The translations under genes and the position numbers were made by a program. From Methanobacterium sp. UBA8 (GTDB lineage Archaea > Methanobacteriota > Methanobacteria > Methanobacteriales > Methanobacteriaceae): a stretch of 10,170 nucleotides of DNA. This document shows, piece by piece, positions 1 through 6,548 of this stretch (positions within the stretch are counted from its first letter, which is position 1; the number at the start of each line of letters is the position of its first letter). The notes under the pieces were generated by a model. The model was not told the origin of the DNA, made no database searches, and saw only the letters and a list, made by a program, of their open reading frames with translations. The stretch covers positions 7,842 through 18,011 of the forward strand of contig DADN01000029.1 in NCBI GenBank assembly GCA_002509665.1, given 5' to 3'.

Positions 1-1185
1 GGTACTCCTGCTTTGGTTGCAATTGGTGACACTACTGTGAGCGCTTCACCTGCAGGCGGAAACTACAACACAACACAAAACGTAACATTAAACAGCAGCA
101 ACGGCGGGACCATCTACTACACAACCGATGGAACCGACCCTACAAGCAGCGCCACCAGAAATAAATACAGTGATACAATCGCTATAAGCAGCACAACAAC
201 ACTCAAATACGCTGTTCTAGATGATTCAAGCAACTGGAGCTCAATTTACACAGAAACCTACACCATAGACACCACAGCACCAACAGTCGTAAGCATTAAC
301 CCAGCTAACAATTCTTCCTCAAAATCCGTTAGCTTAATTAATATAACATTCAGCGAGCCAATACAGCTTGGAAACAACAACATAACCCTCAAAAACAGCG
401 CTGGAACATCAATAGCATTCACAAAATCCATAAACGGAAACACATTAATAATAACACCTGTAAGTGCATTAACTGCAGGAACATACACATTAACACTCGG
501 AAACGGCGCTGTAACCGATTTAGCAGGTAATGCACTCTCAGCATACACCAGCAAATTCACCATAGACACCACCATACCAAAAGTAAGCACCATAAGCCCA
601 GCTAACAAAGCTATTGTAAAATCCCTAAGCTCAATTAAAGTTACATTCAACGAAGCTGTAAAATTCGGAACAGGCACCATCACACTCAAAAATAGTAAAG
701 GAACATCCATTCCATTCACAAAATCCATAAACGGGACTACATTAACAGTAACACCAAGCATATCACTAGTATCAGGAACCTACACACTAACATTAGGTAC
801 TGGCAGTGTAACCGATTTAACAGGCAACGCTTTATCAGCTTACACCAGCACATTCACACTTGACAAAACCGCACCAAAAATAAGCGCAGTCAGCCCAGCT
901 AACAAAGCTACAGGTGTTTCAAGGACTAAGACTGTTTCTATTAGACTCAGCGAAAGTGTTTTAAAAAGCACTAACTGGTCCAAAATATACATCAAAAACT
1001 TAAAAACAGGAAAAAAAATCAAAGCAACCATATGGATCAGCGGAAACCACATCTACATCAAAACCAGCAAAAAAACAGCTTTAACATGGTATCAAGTGTA
1101 CATTCCAACATCAGCAGTAAAAGATGCAGCAGGAAACACTTTAGCTAAAAGTTACGCCTGGAAATTCAAAACAGGAAAAAAATAA
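1..1185 (+). CDS. Secreted adhesin-like protein, C-terminal part (chitobiase-C-type domain plus three SbsA-like Ig domains); 5' end outside window
   Basis: The reading frame is open from base 1, giving 394 residues and a TAA stop. The gene starts upstream, and the TTG at 13 is only a codon inside it. Residues about 9-90 contain the YYTTDGTDPT motif typical of chitobiase/beta-hexosaminidase C-terminal domains (CHB_HEX_C). Three Ig-like domains of the Big_5/SbsA type follow, each opening with T(A/I)PK(V/I)S...SPANK and closing with VTDLxGNALSAYTS or a variant: residues about 91-189, 190-288 and 289-394. Such domains form extended stalks on extracellular proteins. The C-terminus is lysine-rich (ends TGKK) with no membrane anchor or sorting motif, so retention on the cell must use an upstream part or non-covalent binding. 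The missing N-terminus presumably has a signal peptide and a functional head; the ligand is unknown. Secretion and surface role are inferred from domain type and the neighbouring beta-helix genes. Confidence 0.85.
   Translation, partial: GTPALVAIGDTTVSASPAGGNYNTTQNVTLNSSNGGTIYYTTDGTDPTSSATRNKYSDTIAISSTTTLKYAVLDDSSNWSSIYTETYTIDTTAPTVVSINPANNSSSKSVSLINITFSEPIQLGNNNITLKNSAGTSIAFTKSINGNTLIITPVSALTAGTYTLTLGNGAVTDLAGNALSAYTSKFTIDTTIPKVSTISPANKAIVKSLSSIKVTFNEAVKFGTGTITLKNSKGTSIPFTKSINGTTLTVTPSISLVSGTYTLTLGTGSVTDLTGNALSAYTSTFTLDKTAPKISAVSPANKATGVSRTKTVSIRLSESVLKSTNWSKIYIKNLKTGKKIKATIWISGNHIYIKTSKKTALTWYQVYIPTSAVKDAAGNTLAKSYAWKFKTGKK
271..1182 (+). repeat. Three tandem Big_5/SbsA-like Ig repeats inside the first gene
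   Basis: Repeat units begin near 271, 568 and 865, about 297 bp apart. The first two are close at protein and DNA level: both carry TFxE(P/A)(I/V), NG(N/T)TL.(I/V)TP and (V/S)GTYTLTLG(N/T)G. The third is more diverged and richer in lysine and tryptophan, as expected for a terminal capping unit. This fits intragenic duplication of a stalk domain, a common route to length variation in surface proteins. Confidence 0.75.
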
Positions 1186-1190
1186 ACAAT

Positions 1191-1210
1191 TCTTCCTTTT
1201 TTTTCTTTTT
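1191..1210 (+). terminator. T-run terminator of the first adhesin gene
   Basis: Just after the stop codon the sense strand holds T8 (1197-1204), a C, then T5 (1206-1210). No hairpin precedes it. Runs of T without a stem are the usual archaeal intrinsic terminator. Confidence 0.6.
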
Positions 1211-1334
1211 AAAGTTATTTCTAAACTTTTTAAACTTGATTAAAATGTAACTTCAACCATTTTTAGTATCATCAAAATTTAATTTATGTTGAAATTTTAC
1301 ACGACTGATTTTTATCATTCATCAGTTAATATCA

Positions 1335-1343
1335 TTTATATTA
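1335..1343 (+). promoter_or_regulatory. Possible TATA box for the 627-residue beta-helix gene
   Basis: The 1211-1439 gap is AT-rich and non-coding. The best archaeal TATA-like string is TTTATATTA here, which would give a 5' leader of about 70 nt before the ATG at 1440. It has no clear BRE upstream. A 6-bp dyad, ACTGAT (1304-1309) with ATCAGT (1321-1326), lies just upstream and could be an operator or chance. Weak call. Confidence 0.35.
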
Positions 1344-1425
1344 TTCTTCATAATCCATATGTATTTATGTGCACATCGACCTAATATAGAATGTATTATC
1401 AAACTTTTATTTTAAAAAAATGCGC

Positions 1426-1435
1426 AAGGAGGTGA
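1426..1435 (+). promoter_or_regulatory. Strong Shine-Dalgarno site
   Basis: AAGGAGGTGA is a near-perfect match to the archaeal anti-SD. From the end of GGAGG to the ATG at 1440 there are 7 nt. It fixes the start at 1440 and serves as the reference spacing for judging the start of the next adhesin gene. Confidence 0.85.
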
Positions 1436-1439
1436 AAAA

Positions 1440-3323
1440 ATGAATGCAAAAAACAGGGTAATGATACTATCTGTATTAATCATAGGAGTATCCATGTTTG
1501 CCACGTCTGTAGAGCCGGCATCAGCCGCCACAATTAACGTGAACTCAGGCATGACCAACACCCAGATCCAATCAATATTAAACAATGCTGAATCTGGAGA
1601 TACCATCAACTTCCTTGGAAAGCTTTACACAAACATACAGCTCACCATCAGCAAAACACTGAACATAGTAACAAGTGTAGGGACTGTGCTTTCTGGGTCT
1701 AGTTCATCTAACTCAGCAGTGTTTTCAATTAAGGGCTCCCAGTCTTCAGGGACTAAAATAAGCGGGTTTACCATTAATGCAACAGGTACAGGCATACTTG
1801 TGAATAACACCAGTAAAGTGACCATTTCAAATGACAGTATCAGTTCAACCAAGGGGACCGCAGTCATTGTAAATAAAAGTTCCAATGTCACCATTAAAAA
1901 TGACACTGTAAGCAATTCTGTAACAGGGATCAACGTTACAAGCAGTAAAGGCACTAAAATTACAAGCAGTACCATCAAGAACAACAAGGGAGACGGTATA
2001 ACTGTGGAAAATTCTGTAAATACTTCCATAAACAAGGCCAAAATCACGAGTAATGCTAAAAGAGGAATTAAGATTTACAAATCTACCAATACTACCATTA
2101 ACGGCACCAACATGGAACATAATGGAAATTACAGCAATGTAGGTATACCTTCTGATGAAAGTGCCATATATGTGCAGGGTTCAAACAGCGTTAAAATTAC
2201 TGGCAGCAAGATCTGCAACAACAGCCAGGGAGTAACTACAAAAGATTCGTCAAACGTTGCCATAAAAAGCAATACAATAAACGACAACTATGCAGACGGA
2301 GTAATCATTGGAGGATATGCAAAAAATATCTTGATAACAGGTAACTATTTACAAAGGAACGCCAATGGGGTCAACCTGAACTATAACAGCGGAGGTAATG
2401 TAACTGTTCTAACTAATGTTATATCAGACAGCATAGAAAGATCAACGATACCTTACCAGATTGAAGATACTGGAAATGGGATTAACTATGGACATGATTA
2501 CAAGGTAAGTACAGATGAACACGTTAAGTACAATGTTATTGCAAACAATGAACATAGAGAAATAGATGGACACGATACAGATGATATACCCCCAACAGAT
2601 ACCAATATCTATGGATACGAGTGGTCAGGAAATAATCCTAATCCTACAGCTTCAGAAGGCATACCTTTCTGCTGTAAAGTCCGCAGTGAATCAGCACTGC
2701 TGAAAATATCCCGAATTGGAGACGGTAATTATGCTGCGTACTTTGTTGATCCAGATACCGGCGAAATAATAAGAGGTTTTCCCCCTACTTCAGTAACATT
2801 TACTGTAGGAGGACATAAATACACCGTTATGACATCCAATGGAGTGGCTGTTTTTAAGTCGGATTCTGTTAATAACCTTCTAGGATTCATATCAGCTAAT
2901 TTTAGCAATCAAAATGCTGTTGCCGCAGTATTCAGTTCAATAGAAGACGCTTACTCCATATTAGGTATTCCTAAAGACCCAACTACACCAAACAAACCAA
3001 CCACTCCTTCCAACAGCACGAGCGGTATCCCTGGAGGTAATGGAAATGGCCCAGGCCCAGCAGGTACCGGCGGTGACGGGACTTCATCAGGCTCTTCGGC
3101 AAGCGTAGGGCTTGCAGCTGCTGCAGCAGCTTCAGGAAGTGCTGGAAGCAACGGCCAGGATGGATCAAATGATGGAAAAACTGCCCAGGAATTATTCATC
3201 GACAACACCACTAAAAATCCAACCGTTTGGGGCATAATTGGAATCATAGTGCTTATCGTCGTAATATTTGGAGCTTATTACAGGAAAGATTTAATGGCCA
3301 TGGTTAAAAAGTCCAAAAAATAA
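1440..3323 (+). CDS. Beta-helix adhesin-like surface protein with C-terminal membrane anchor
   Basis: 627 residues. The start is set by the SD at 1426-1435. Residues 1-29 form a signal peptide: N-region MNAKNR, hydrophobic core MILSVLIIGVSMF, cleavage near ASA-A. Residues about 35-100 form an opening module (TQIQSILNN.ESGDTINFLG). Residues about 100-345 are repetitive parallel beta-helix (PbH1/NosD-like) rungs of the N.I..N.I.....GI.V type, typical of adhesins and polysaccharide-binding proteins. Residues about 405-510 form a separate compact domain with adjacent cysteines C411-C412 and a VDPDTGE motif. Residues 513-592 are a linker rich in P/T, G, S and A, including an A6 run. Residues 597-614 are a single membrane span followed by a lysine-rich tail, so the protein should sit anchored in the membrane and project through the wall. 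Ligand unknown. It is probably transcribed alone, since a T-run precedes it and a hairpin array follows it. Confidence 0.88.
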   Translation: MNAKNRVMILSVLIIGVSMFATSVEPASAATINVNSGMTNTQIQSILNNAESGDTINFLGKLYTNIQLTISKTLNIVTSVGTVLSGSSSSNSAVFSIKGSQSSGTKISGFTINATGTGILVNNTSKVTISNDSISSTKGTAVIVNKSSNVTIKNDTVSNSVTGINVTSSKGTKITSSTIKNNKGDGITVENSVNTSINKAKITSNAKRGIKIYKSTNTTINGTNMEHNGNYSNVGIPSDESAIYVQGSNSVKITGSKICNNSQGVTTKDSSNVAIKSNTINDNYADGVIIGGYAKNILITGNYLQRNANGVNLNYNSGGNVTVLTNVISDSIERSTIPYQIEDTGNGINYGHDYKVSTDEHVKYNVIANNEHREIDGHDTDDIPPTDTNIYGYEWSGNNPNPTASEGIPFCCKVRSESALLKISRIGDGNYAAYFVDPDTGEIIRGFPPTSVTFTVGGHKYTVMTSNGVAVFKSDSVNNLLGFISANFSNQNAVAAVFSSIEDAYSILGIPKDPTTPNKPTTPSNSTSGIPGGNGNGPGPAGTGGDGTSSGSSASVGLAAAAAASGSAGSNGQDGSNDGKTAQELFIDNTTKNPTVWGIIGIIVLIVVIFGAYYRKDLMAMVKKSKK

Positions 3324-3339
3324 TGTAATTTCTCCTTTA

Positions 3340-3526
3340 CTCGAAAATTAAAGATTTTCGAGGGTTGTACGAAACTTTTGGTTTTGAGAGCCCCAAACGC
3401 TTAGCGTTTGAGCCTGTGAATCCCTCAAAAATCAGAGATTTTTGGGGCATCAAAAACGAAGTTTTTGATAGCTATTGATTCTCGGCCGCAGAAATTCTAT
3501 GAATTTCTGCAGGGTTTTTATTTTTT
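3340..3526 (+). repeat. Cluster of five perfect short hairpins (plus one imperfect) downstream of the beta-helix gene
   Basis: Consecutive stem-loops: H1 CTCGAAAAT (3340-3348) with ATTTTCGAG (3354-3362). An imperfect one CGAAAC (3370-3375) with GTTTTG (3381-3386). H2 CAAACGC (3394-3400) with GCGTTTG (3404-3410). H3 CCTCAAAAATC (3423-3433) with GATTTTTGGGG (3437-3447). H4 ATCAAAAAC (3449-3457) with GTTTTTGAT (3461-3469). H5 GCAGAAATTC (3488-3497) with GAATTTCTGC (3501-3510). H2-H5 have 3-nt loops. The stems differ from one another but most share a C-A-rich 5' arm and a T-rich-G 3' arm. No open frame of note spans them. They could be a compound terminator, mRNA 3'-end stabiliser, small RNA, or a palindromic repeat family. 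The structure is seen directly; the role is unknown. Confidence 0.8.
3488..3526 (+). terminator. Hairpin plus double T-run terminator
   Basis: The last hairpin of the array (10-bp stem, TAT loop) is followed after AGGG by T5 (3515-3519), an A and T6 (3521-3526). This would end transcription of the 627-residue beta-helix gene with a 3' UTR of about 190 nt that includes the hairpin array. Confidence 0.55.
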
Positions 3527-3580
3527 AAATTTCAAGTTATCTATTGATGCCTATTGCTTTTGAGGAAATATCCTGCTCCC

Positions 3581-3597
3581 AAAAATATATATAAAAA
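3581..3597 (+). promoter_or_regulatory. Possible distal TATA element
   Basis: A BRE-like CCCAAAAA leads into TATATATAAAA. It resembles the stronger element at 3758-3774 (CTCCAAAAG then TATATATA) and may be a second, distal promoter or chance AT-rich sequence. The DNA from 3527 to 3757 is otherwise AT-rich with no gene I can support. The short motif ATAACGAAT occurs in it (3670-3678) and again at 3788-3796, after the proximal TATA box. Confidence 0.3.
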
Positions 3598-3756
3598 CTA
3601 TTTTTACTATTTAAGTGCAAATAATCTCTTAAATAAATAAATAGATATATTAGTATTATAAAGTACCAAATAACGAATAATGAACTTATAATTTTAAAAA
3701 TTAGTATCTATATGTCCTATTTTTATTACTAAAAACCAGTAAATAGTGTACAAAAC

Positions 3757-3774
3757 TCCAAAAGGTATATATAT
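3757..3774 (+). promoter_or_regulatory. BRE/TATA promoter for the third surface-protein gene
   Basis: CTCCAAAAGG leads into TATATATAT, a good archaeal BRE-plus-TATA arrangement. Transcription would begin about 25 nt downstream, near 3795-3800, giving a leader of about 75-90 nt that contains a small open frame and the SD at 3857. Confidence 0.5.
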
Positions 3775-3826
3775 CTATTTTATACTAATAACGAATTGTA
3801 AAAATTTACATTTCGTTCGAGGGGGA

Positions 3827-3874
3827 ATGAAATGCATCAAATCATACCTAATTAAAAAGGAGGCATTTAAATAA
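3827..3874 (+). other. Possible 15-codon upstream open frame (leader peptide)
   Basis: ATG at 3827 opens MKCIKSYLIKKEAFK then TAA at 3872-3874. A GAGGGGG string (3819-3825) sits directly before it, and a second ATG at 3832 opens a 7-codon frame (MHQIIPN) at better spacing. The frame runs through the SD at 3857-3863 and overlaps the ATA at 3871 of the downstream gene, so translation of the two could be coupled. It may equally be chance. Confidence 0.3.
3857..3863 (+). promoter_or_regulatory. Shine-Dalgarno site that points to an ATA codon
   Basis: AAGGAGG is a strong SD. Seven nt after it lies ATA (3871), the same spacing as between GGAGG and ATG in the upstream beta-helix gene. The first in-frame ATG (3886) is 22 nt away, too far for normal use. 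An in-frame TAA at 3868-3870 excludes any earlier start. Confidence 0.6.
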
Positions 3875-3885
3875 AGAAAGATAAA

Positions 3886-6189
3886 ATGGGCGTGTTAATA
3901 TCAATAATGGTATTGGCTCTTGTTTCAACAGGAACAGTGATGGCAGATCCAGTTTCTGCTGCCAGTACCAACGTAACTTCAGATATGAGCAGCGCTCAAA
4001 TTCAAACTATAATCGACGGCTCAAGTGCAGGAGATACCATAAATTTCCTGGCTGGAGTGTATTCAAATATCTCGCTGAGCATTAACAAAGCCTTGAATTT
4101 AGTGGGCAATGGAGTTACCCTCATAGGTAACAGCACCATTAATGCCGTTATTTCTGTTGCGAATGCAACCGGCGTGAACATAACTGGATTCAATATTATT
4201 GGAAACGGAAGCAAATATGCTGTTAGCCTTACTAACGTGAGCAACAGTTCATTAATGTCAAACAACATATCCAACACCAGCAGCAATGGAATTAACATTG
4301 CAGATACAGGTAATCTTACCAACCTCAACAACCTGACCATTGGAAACAACAGGATTGTAAACACCACCGGTGGAATGTATGTCAGCGGGTCTGGAATGAA
4401 CATCAGCAATAACTACATAGACATGTGTGGCCGTATAAATACAGGCATAAGTGGAGGAAGTGCATTTAGCATTTTAATCCAGAACAACACCATGTTAAAC
4501 GGTGGGGATGGAATTAACATCTATGGTTTATATAAGAATCTCACAATCGACAGCAACACCATAATGCATATGGCAAATCACTATGGTAACGGTATTTCCC
4601 TGGTAAATCACGGAACTAACAAAGAAACAGACACTTACACCACAATTACCAACAACAAAATAAATGACACTGTATACGGCATATTCCTGGGAGGGTATTT
4701 CACAGGTAACATTTCAGGTAACAGTATAAACGGCAGCAGTACAGCTGGAATGAACATAACTGGAAAACACACCGTAACTACAGGCAGCTTAAATGCAAAC
4801 ATAACCAACAACAATATAACCAACGGGGCAAATCTAGGCATATCCATGGAAAACCCTGATGTAGAATACCTTTATCTCGACTACAACAATATAAGCAGTG
4901 CCGGAGCTAACATAGCTTATAACCAGTACTACAAGTTAAACGGGACTCTCAATATAGGCCAACATAACAACCTCAGTAAAAACCCAACATATCAAGTAAG
5001 CTCTACAATGAATAATTCTCAGATTCAATCCATAATTGATAACGCAGGTATTGGAGACACAATAGAGTTCCTTACAGGAGTGTACTCAAATATCTCACTA
5101 AGCATTACCAAATCATTGAATTTAATAAGTGATGGGGCTGTCCTTAACGGTAATGGAACCAGTTCAGTTATCAACATCAACGGTAATGCAGCATCCGGAA
5201 CAAACATGAGCAATTTCACCATTAACGGAAATGGAAGCAGTGGAATTAACATAGTAAACACACATGACCTTAATATTGGAAATAACATTATCCAGAACTG
5301 TACAAACGCCATAAGCGTTAACAATTCAGGTAACTTGAATATAAACAATAATAACGTGTCTAATTCATCTGCAGGCGTTATTTTATTCCCTGGCTATTAC
5401 AATGTAAACTTGAAAGGCAACAATTACACACAAACAGCTTATACAGTTGTAGAACCTAAAAACAGCAGCGGATCGTATACAGATCCTTCCAAAGAAGTCT
5501 CAAATGTAACAGTAACATCCGCATACTCAAGTTCCAGCATAACAAACGGTAAAACCACAACTTACACAGTAAAAGTTTCAAACAACGGTAAAGGCGCTGC
5601 AAATTCCATTAAACTAAGTAATGTCCTACTATCCTCAACTTATGCTGATTCTAAAATAGTAGCCGTTTCTAAAGGTAGCTATGACTCAGCCACTGGAACA
5701 TGGAACCTTGGTAATTTAAGCTCCGGCAGTGATGCTATAATTGTGTTCACTGTAACAGCTAAAAAAGCAGGAAGCATATCAGCCCATCCTTCAGCAAGTT
5801 ACACGGATAACGACGGAACTAAATCAGCAGTCGCATCTTCAACCGCTTTAACAATTAATAAGGATGTTAAACTGTCTTATTCCAACACAGTCAGCAGTTC
5901 CAAAGTTAAAAAGGGCAGCTATGTTTACTTAGCAAGCACAGTTAAAAACTCAGGAATAGACAAATCAGGTAATGTTAACATTAAAATAACATTACCAGCC
6001 GGAATGAAACTAATCGCAACTAACTATCCATCCGTTTACAACAAAGCCACCAAAACATGGACTTTCACCGTGCCTGCAGCAAAAGCATATACATTCAAAG
6101 TCAAAGCACAGGTAACATCTAAAGGAAACAAAAAAATAACATTCAACGACAACGGTAAAATCCAGTACAAATACATTACAGGGTATTAA
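3886..6189 (+). CDS. Secreted beta-helix surface protein with two DUF11-like Ig domains
   Basis: 767 residues from the first ATG. That ATG is given as the conventional start, but the SD favours ATA at 3871, which adds five residues (X-K-K-D-K). The added lysines supply the positive N-region that the signal peptide (core GVLISIMVLALVSTGTV, cleavage near VSA-A) otherwise lacks. Residues about 34-340 are a NosD/PbH1-type right-handed beta-helix rich in asparagine. A second copy of the opening module starts at residue 375, with its own shorter helix to about 520. Residues about 538-658 and 660-767 are two DUF11-like Ig folds (TYTVKVSNNG; VYLASTVKNSG), usual in archaeal surface stalks. No membrane span or sorting signal is present at the end (YITGY), so it is either released or held by non-covalent contacts. 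Probably an adhesin or wall protein; ligand unknown. A hairpin plus T7 terminator follows, so it looks monocistronic. Confidence 0.87.
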   Translation: MGVLISIMVLALVSTGTVMADPVSAASTNVTSDMSSAQIQTIIDGSSAGDTINFLAGVYSNISLSINKALNLVGNGVTLIGNSTINAVISVANATGVNITGFNIIGNGSKYAVSLTNVSNSSLMSNNISNTSSNGINIADTGNLTNLNNLTIGNNRIVNTTGGMYVSGSGMNISNNYIDMCGRINTGISGGSAFSILIQNNTMLNGGDGINIYGLYKNLTIDSNTIMHMANHYGNGISLVNHGTNKETDTYTTITNNKINDTVYGIFLGGYFTGNISGNSINGSSTAGMNITGKHTVTTGSLNANITNNNITNGANLGISMENPDVEYLYLDYNNISSAGANIAYNQYYKLNGTLNIGQHNNLSKNPTYQVSSTMNNSQIQSIIDNAGIGDTIEFLTGVYSNISLSITKSLNLISDGAVLNGNGTSSVININGNAASGTNMSNFTINGNGSSGINIVNTHDLNIGNNIIQNCTNAISVNNSGNLNINNNNVSNSSAGVILFPGYYNVNLKGNNYTQTAYTVVEPKNSSGSYTDPSKEVSNVTVTSAYSSSSITNGKTTTYTVKVSNNGKGAANSIKLSNVLLSSTYADSKIVAVSKGSYDSATGTWNLGNLSSGSDAIIVFTVTAKKAGSISAHPSASYTDNDGTKSAVASSTALTINKDVKLSYSNTVSSSKVKKGSYVYLASTVKNSGIDKSGNVNIKITLPAGMKLIATNYPSVYNKATKTWTFTVPAAKAYTFKVKAQVTSKGNKKITFNDNGKIQYKYITGY
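3985..5370 (+). repeat. Internal duplication of the beta-helix opening module
   Basis: The module starting at residue 34 (QIQTIIDGSSAGDTINFLAG, then VYSNISLSINKALNL) recurs at residue 375 (QIQSIIDNAGIGDTIEFLTG, then VYSNISLSITKSLNL). Similarity continues into the following helix rungs. The offset is 341 codons. A third version opens the mature part of the 627-residue protein upstream (QIQSILNNAESGDTINFLGK), so the module is a shared building block of these surface proteins. Confidence 0.8.
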
Positions 6190-6210
6190 AGCATCAATTT
6201 TAGTTACTTG

Positions 6211-6254
6211 CTCGAAAATTCATAAAACATGGATTTTCGAGAATTTATTTTTTT
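6211..6254 (+). terminator. Hairpin plus T7 terminator of the third surface-protein gene
   Basis: CTCGAAAATTCAT (6211-6223) pairs with ATGGATTTTCGAG (6229-6241) around an AAAAC loop: 13 pairs, one of them T-G. T7 follows at 6248-6254. The outer nine bases of each arm are identical to hairpin H1 at 3340-3362, so the same element lies after both beta-helix genes. Confidence 0.7.
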
Positions 6255-6362
6255 AGATATTAACTCATTTTATCCCATAAAATCCAGATTAAATCCCATA
6301 TATTTGTTTATATTAATTTTTACAGGACATATTATTGTTTTCAATTTTAAGAGTCGTTCCTG

Positions 6363-6388
6363 CGATATGTTTATATATCCCTATCGAG
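6363..6388 (+). promoter_or_regulatory. Promoter with TATA box nested in an inverted repeat (copy A, before FmdE)
   Basis: TTTATATA (6370-6377) lies between CGATA (6363-6367) and TATCG (6382-6386), a dyad with a 14-nt spacer. The whole 26-bp element matches copy B at 7263-7288 at 25 of 26 positions, exactly 900 bp apart. A TATA box enclosed by a dyad is a classic place for an archaeal repressor that blocks TBP/TFB. It lies about 170 nt before the FmdE start and is the best promoter for it. The rest of 6255-6548 is AT-rich; its only other content is the broken gene copy at 6453-6495. Confidence 0.7.
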
Positions 6389-6452
6389 CTATATTAAATT
6401 TAAAGCATAAAATTAGCTTAAAAAAACTAAACAAAGCATTGATTGATATATT

Positions 6453-6495
6453 ACGAGATGTTAACAATTCAGAATTACTACAAGAATGTTTATAA
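6453..6495 (+). pseudogene. Remnant copy of the translation start region of the DUF2162 gene
   Basis: ACGAGATGTTAACAAT (6453-6468) is identical to 7369-7384, just at the start of DUF2162. After a one-base loss the next codons read SELLQECL then TAA, against AELLWECV in DUF2162 (residues 2-9); 17 of 24 bases match. The copy has lost the ATG and ends at a stop, so it is not functional. An open frame of 88 codons from 6229 ends here, but it begins inside the terminator hairpin and has no ribosome-binding site. The remnant sits the same way after promoter copy A as the real start does after copy B. Confidence 0.7.
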
Positions 6496-6548
6496 TAAGT
6501 CTAACTGGATCAAATAACTTCTCTTAAACAAATAAAAACAGTGATAAT

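Noticed and set aside
258..761. Minus-strand open frame opposite the Ig domains of the first gene
   Set aside because: It is the complement of repetitive coding DNA, with no ribosome-binding site and a hydrophobic composition produced by reading Ser/Thr/Asn codons backwards. The same applies to the minus-strand frames at 840-1052, 1412-2120, 4002-4409, 4635-4847 and 5025-5348.
2951..3247. Minus-strand open frames opposite the Gly/Ser/Ala linker of the 627-residue protein
   Set aside because: Low-complexity shadow frames; the + strand has a continuous signal-peptide to anchor architecture.
3340..3526. CRISPR array
   Set aside because: The hairpins are different in sequence and not separated by regular spacers; there is no repeated unit of CRISPR length and no cas gene.
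3340..3526. tRNA or rRNA gene
   Set aside because: The stems do not form a cloverleaf, no CCA end or T-loop consensus is present, and the stems are simple independent hairpins.
6229..6495. 88-codon open frame between the third surface-protein gene and FmdE
   Set aside because: Its ATG lies in the terminator hairpin, it has no SD, it runs through the TATA element at 6370, and its last residues are explained as the remnant copy of the DUF2162 start.
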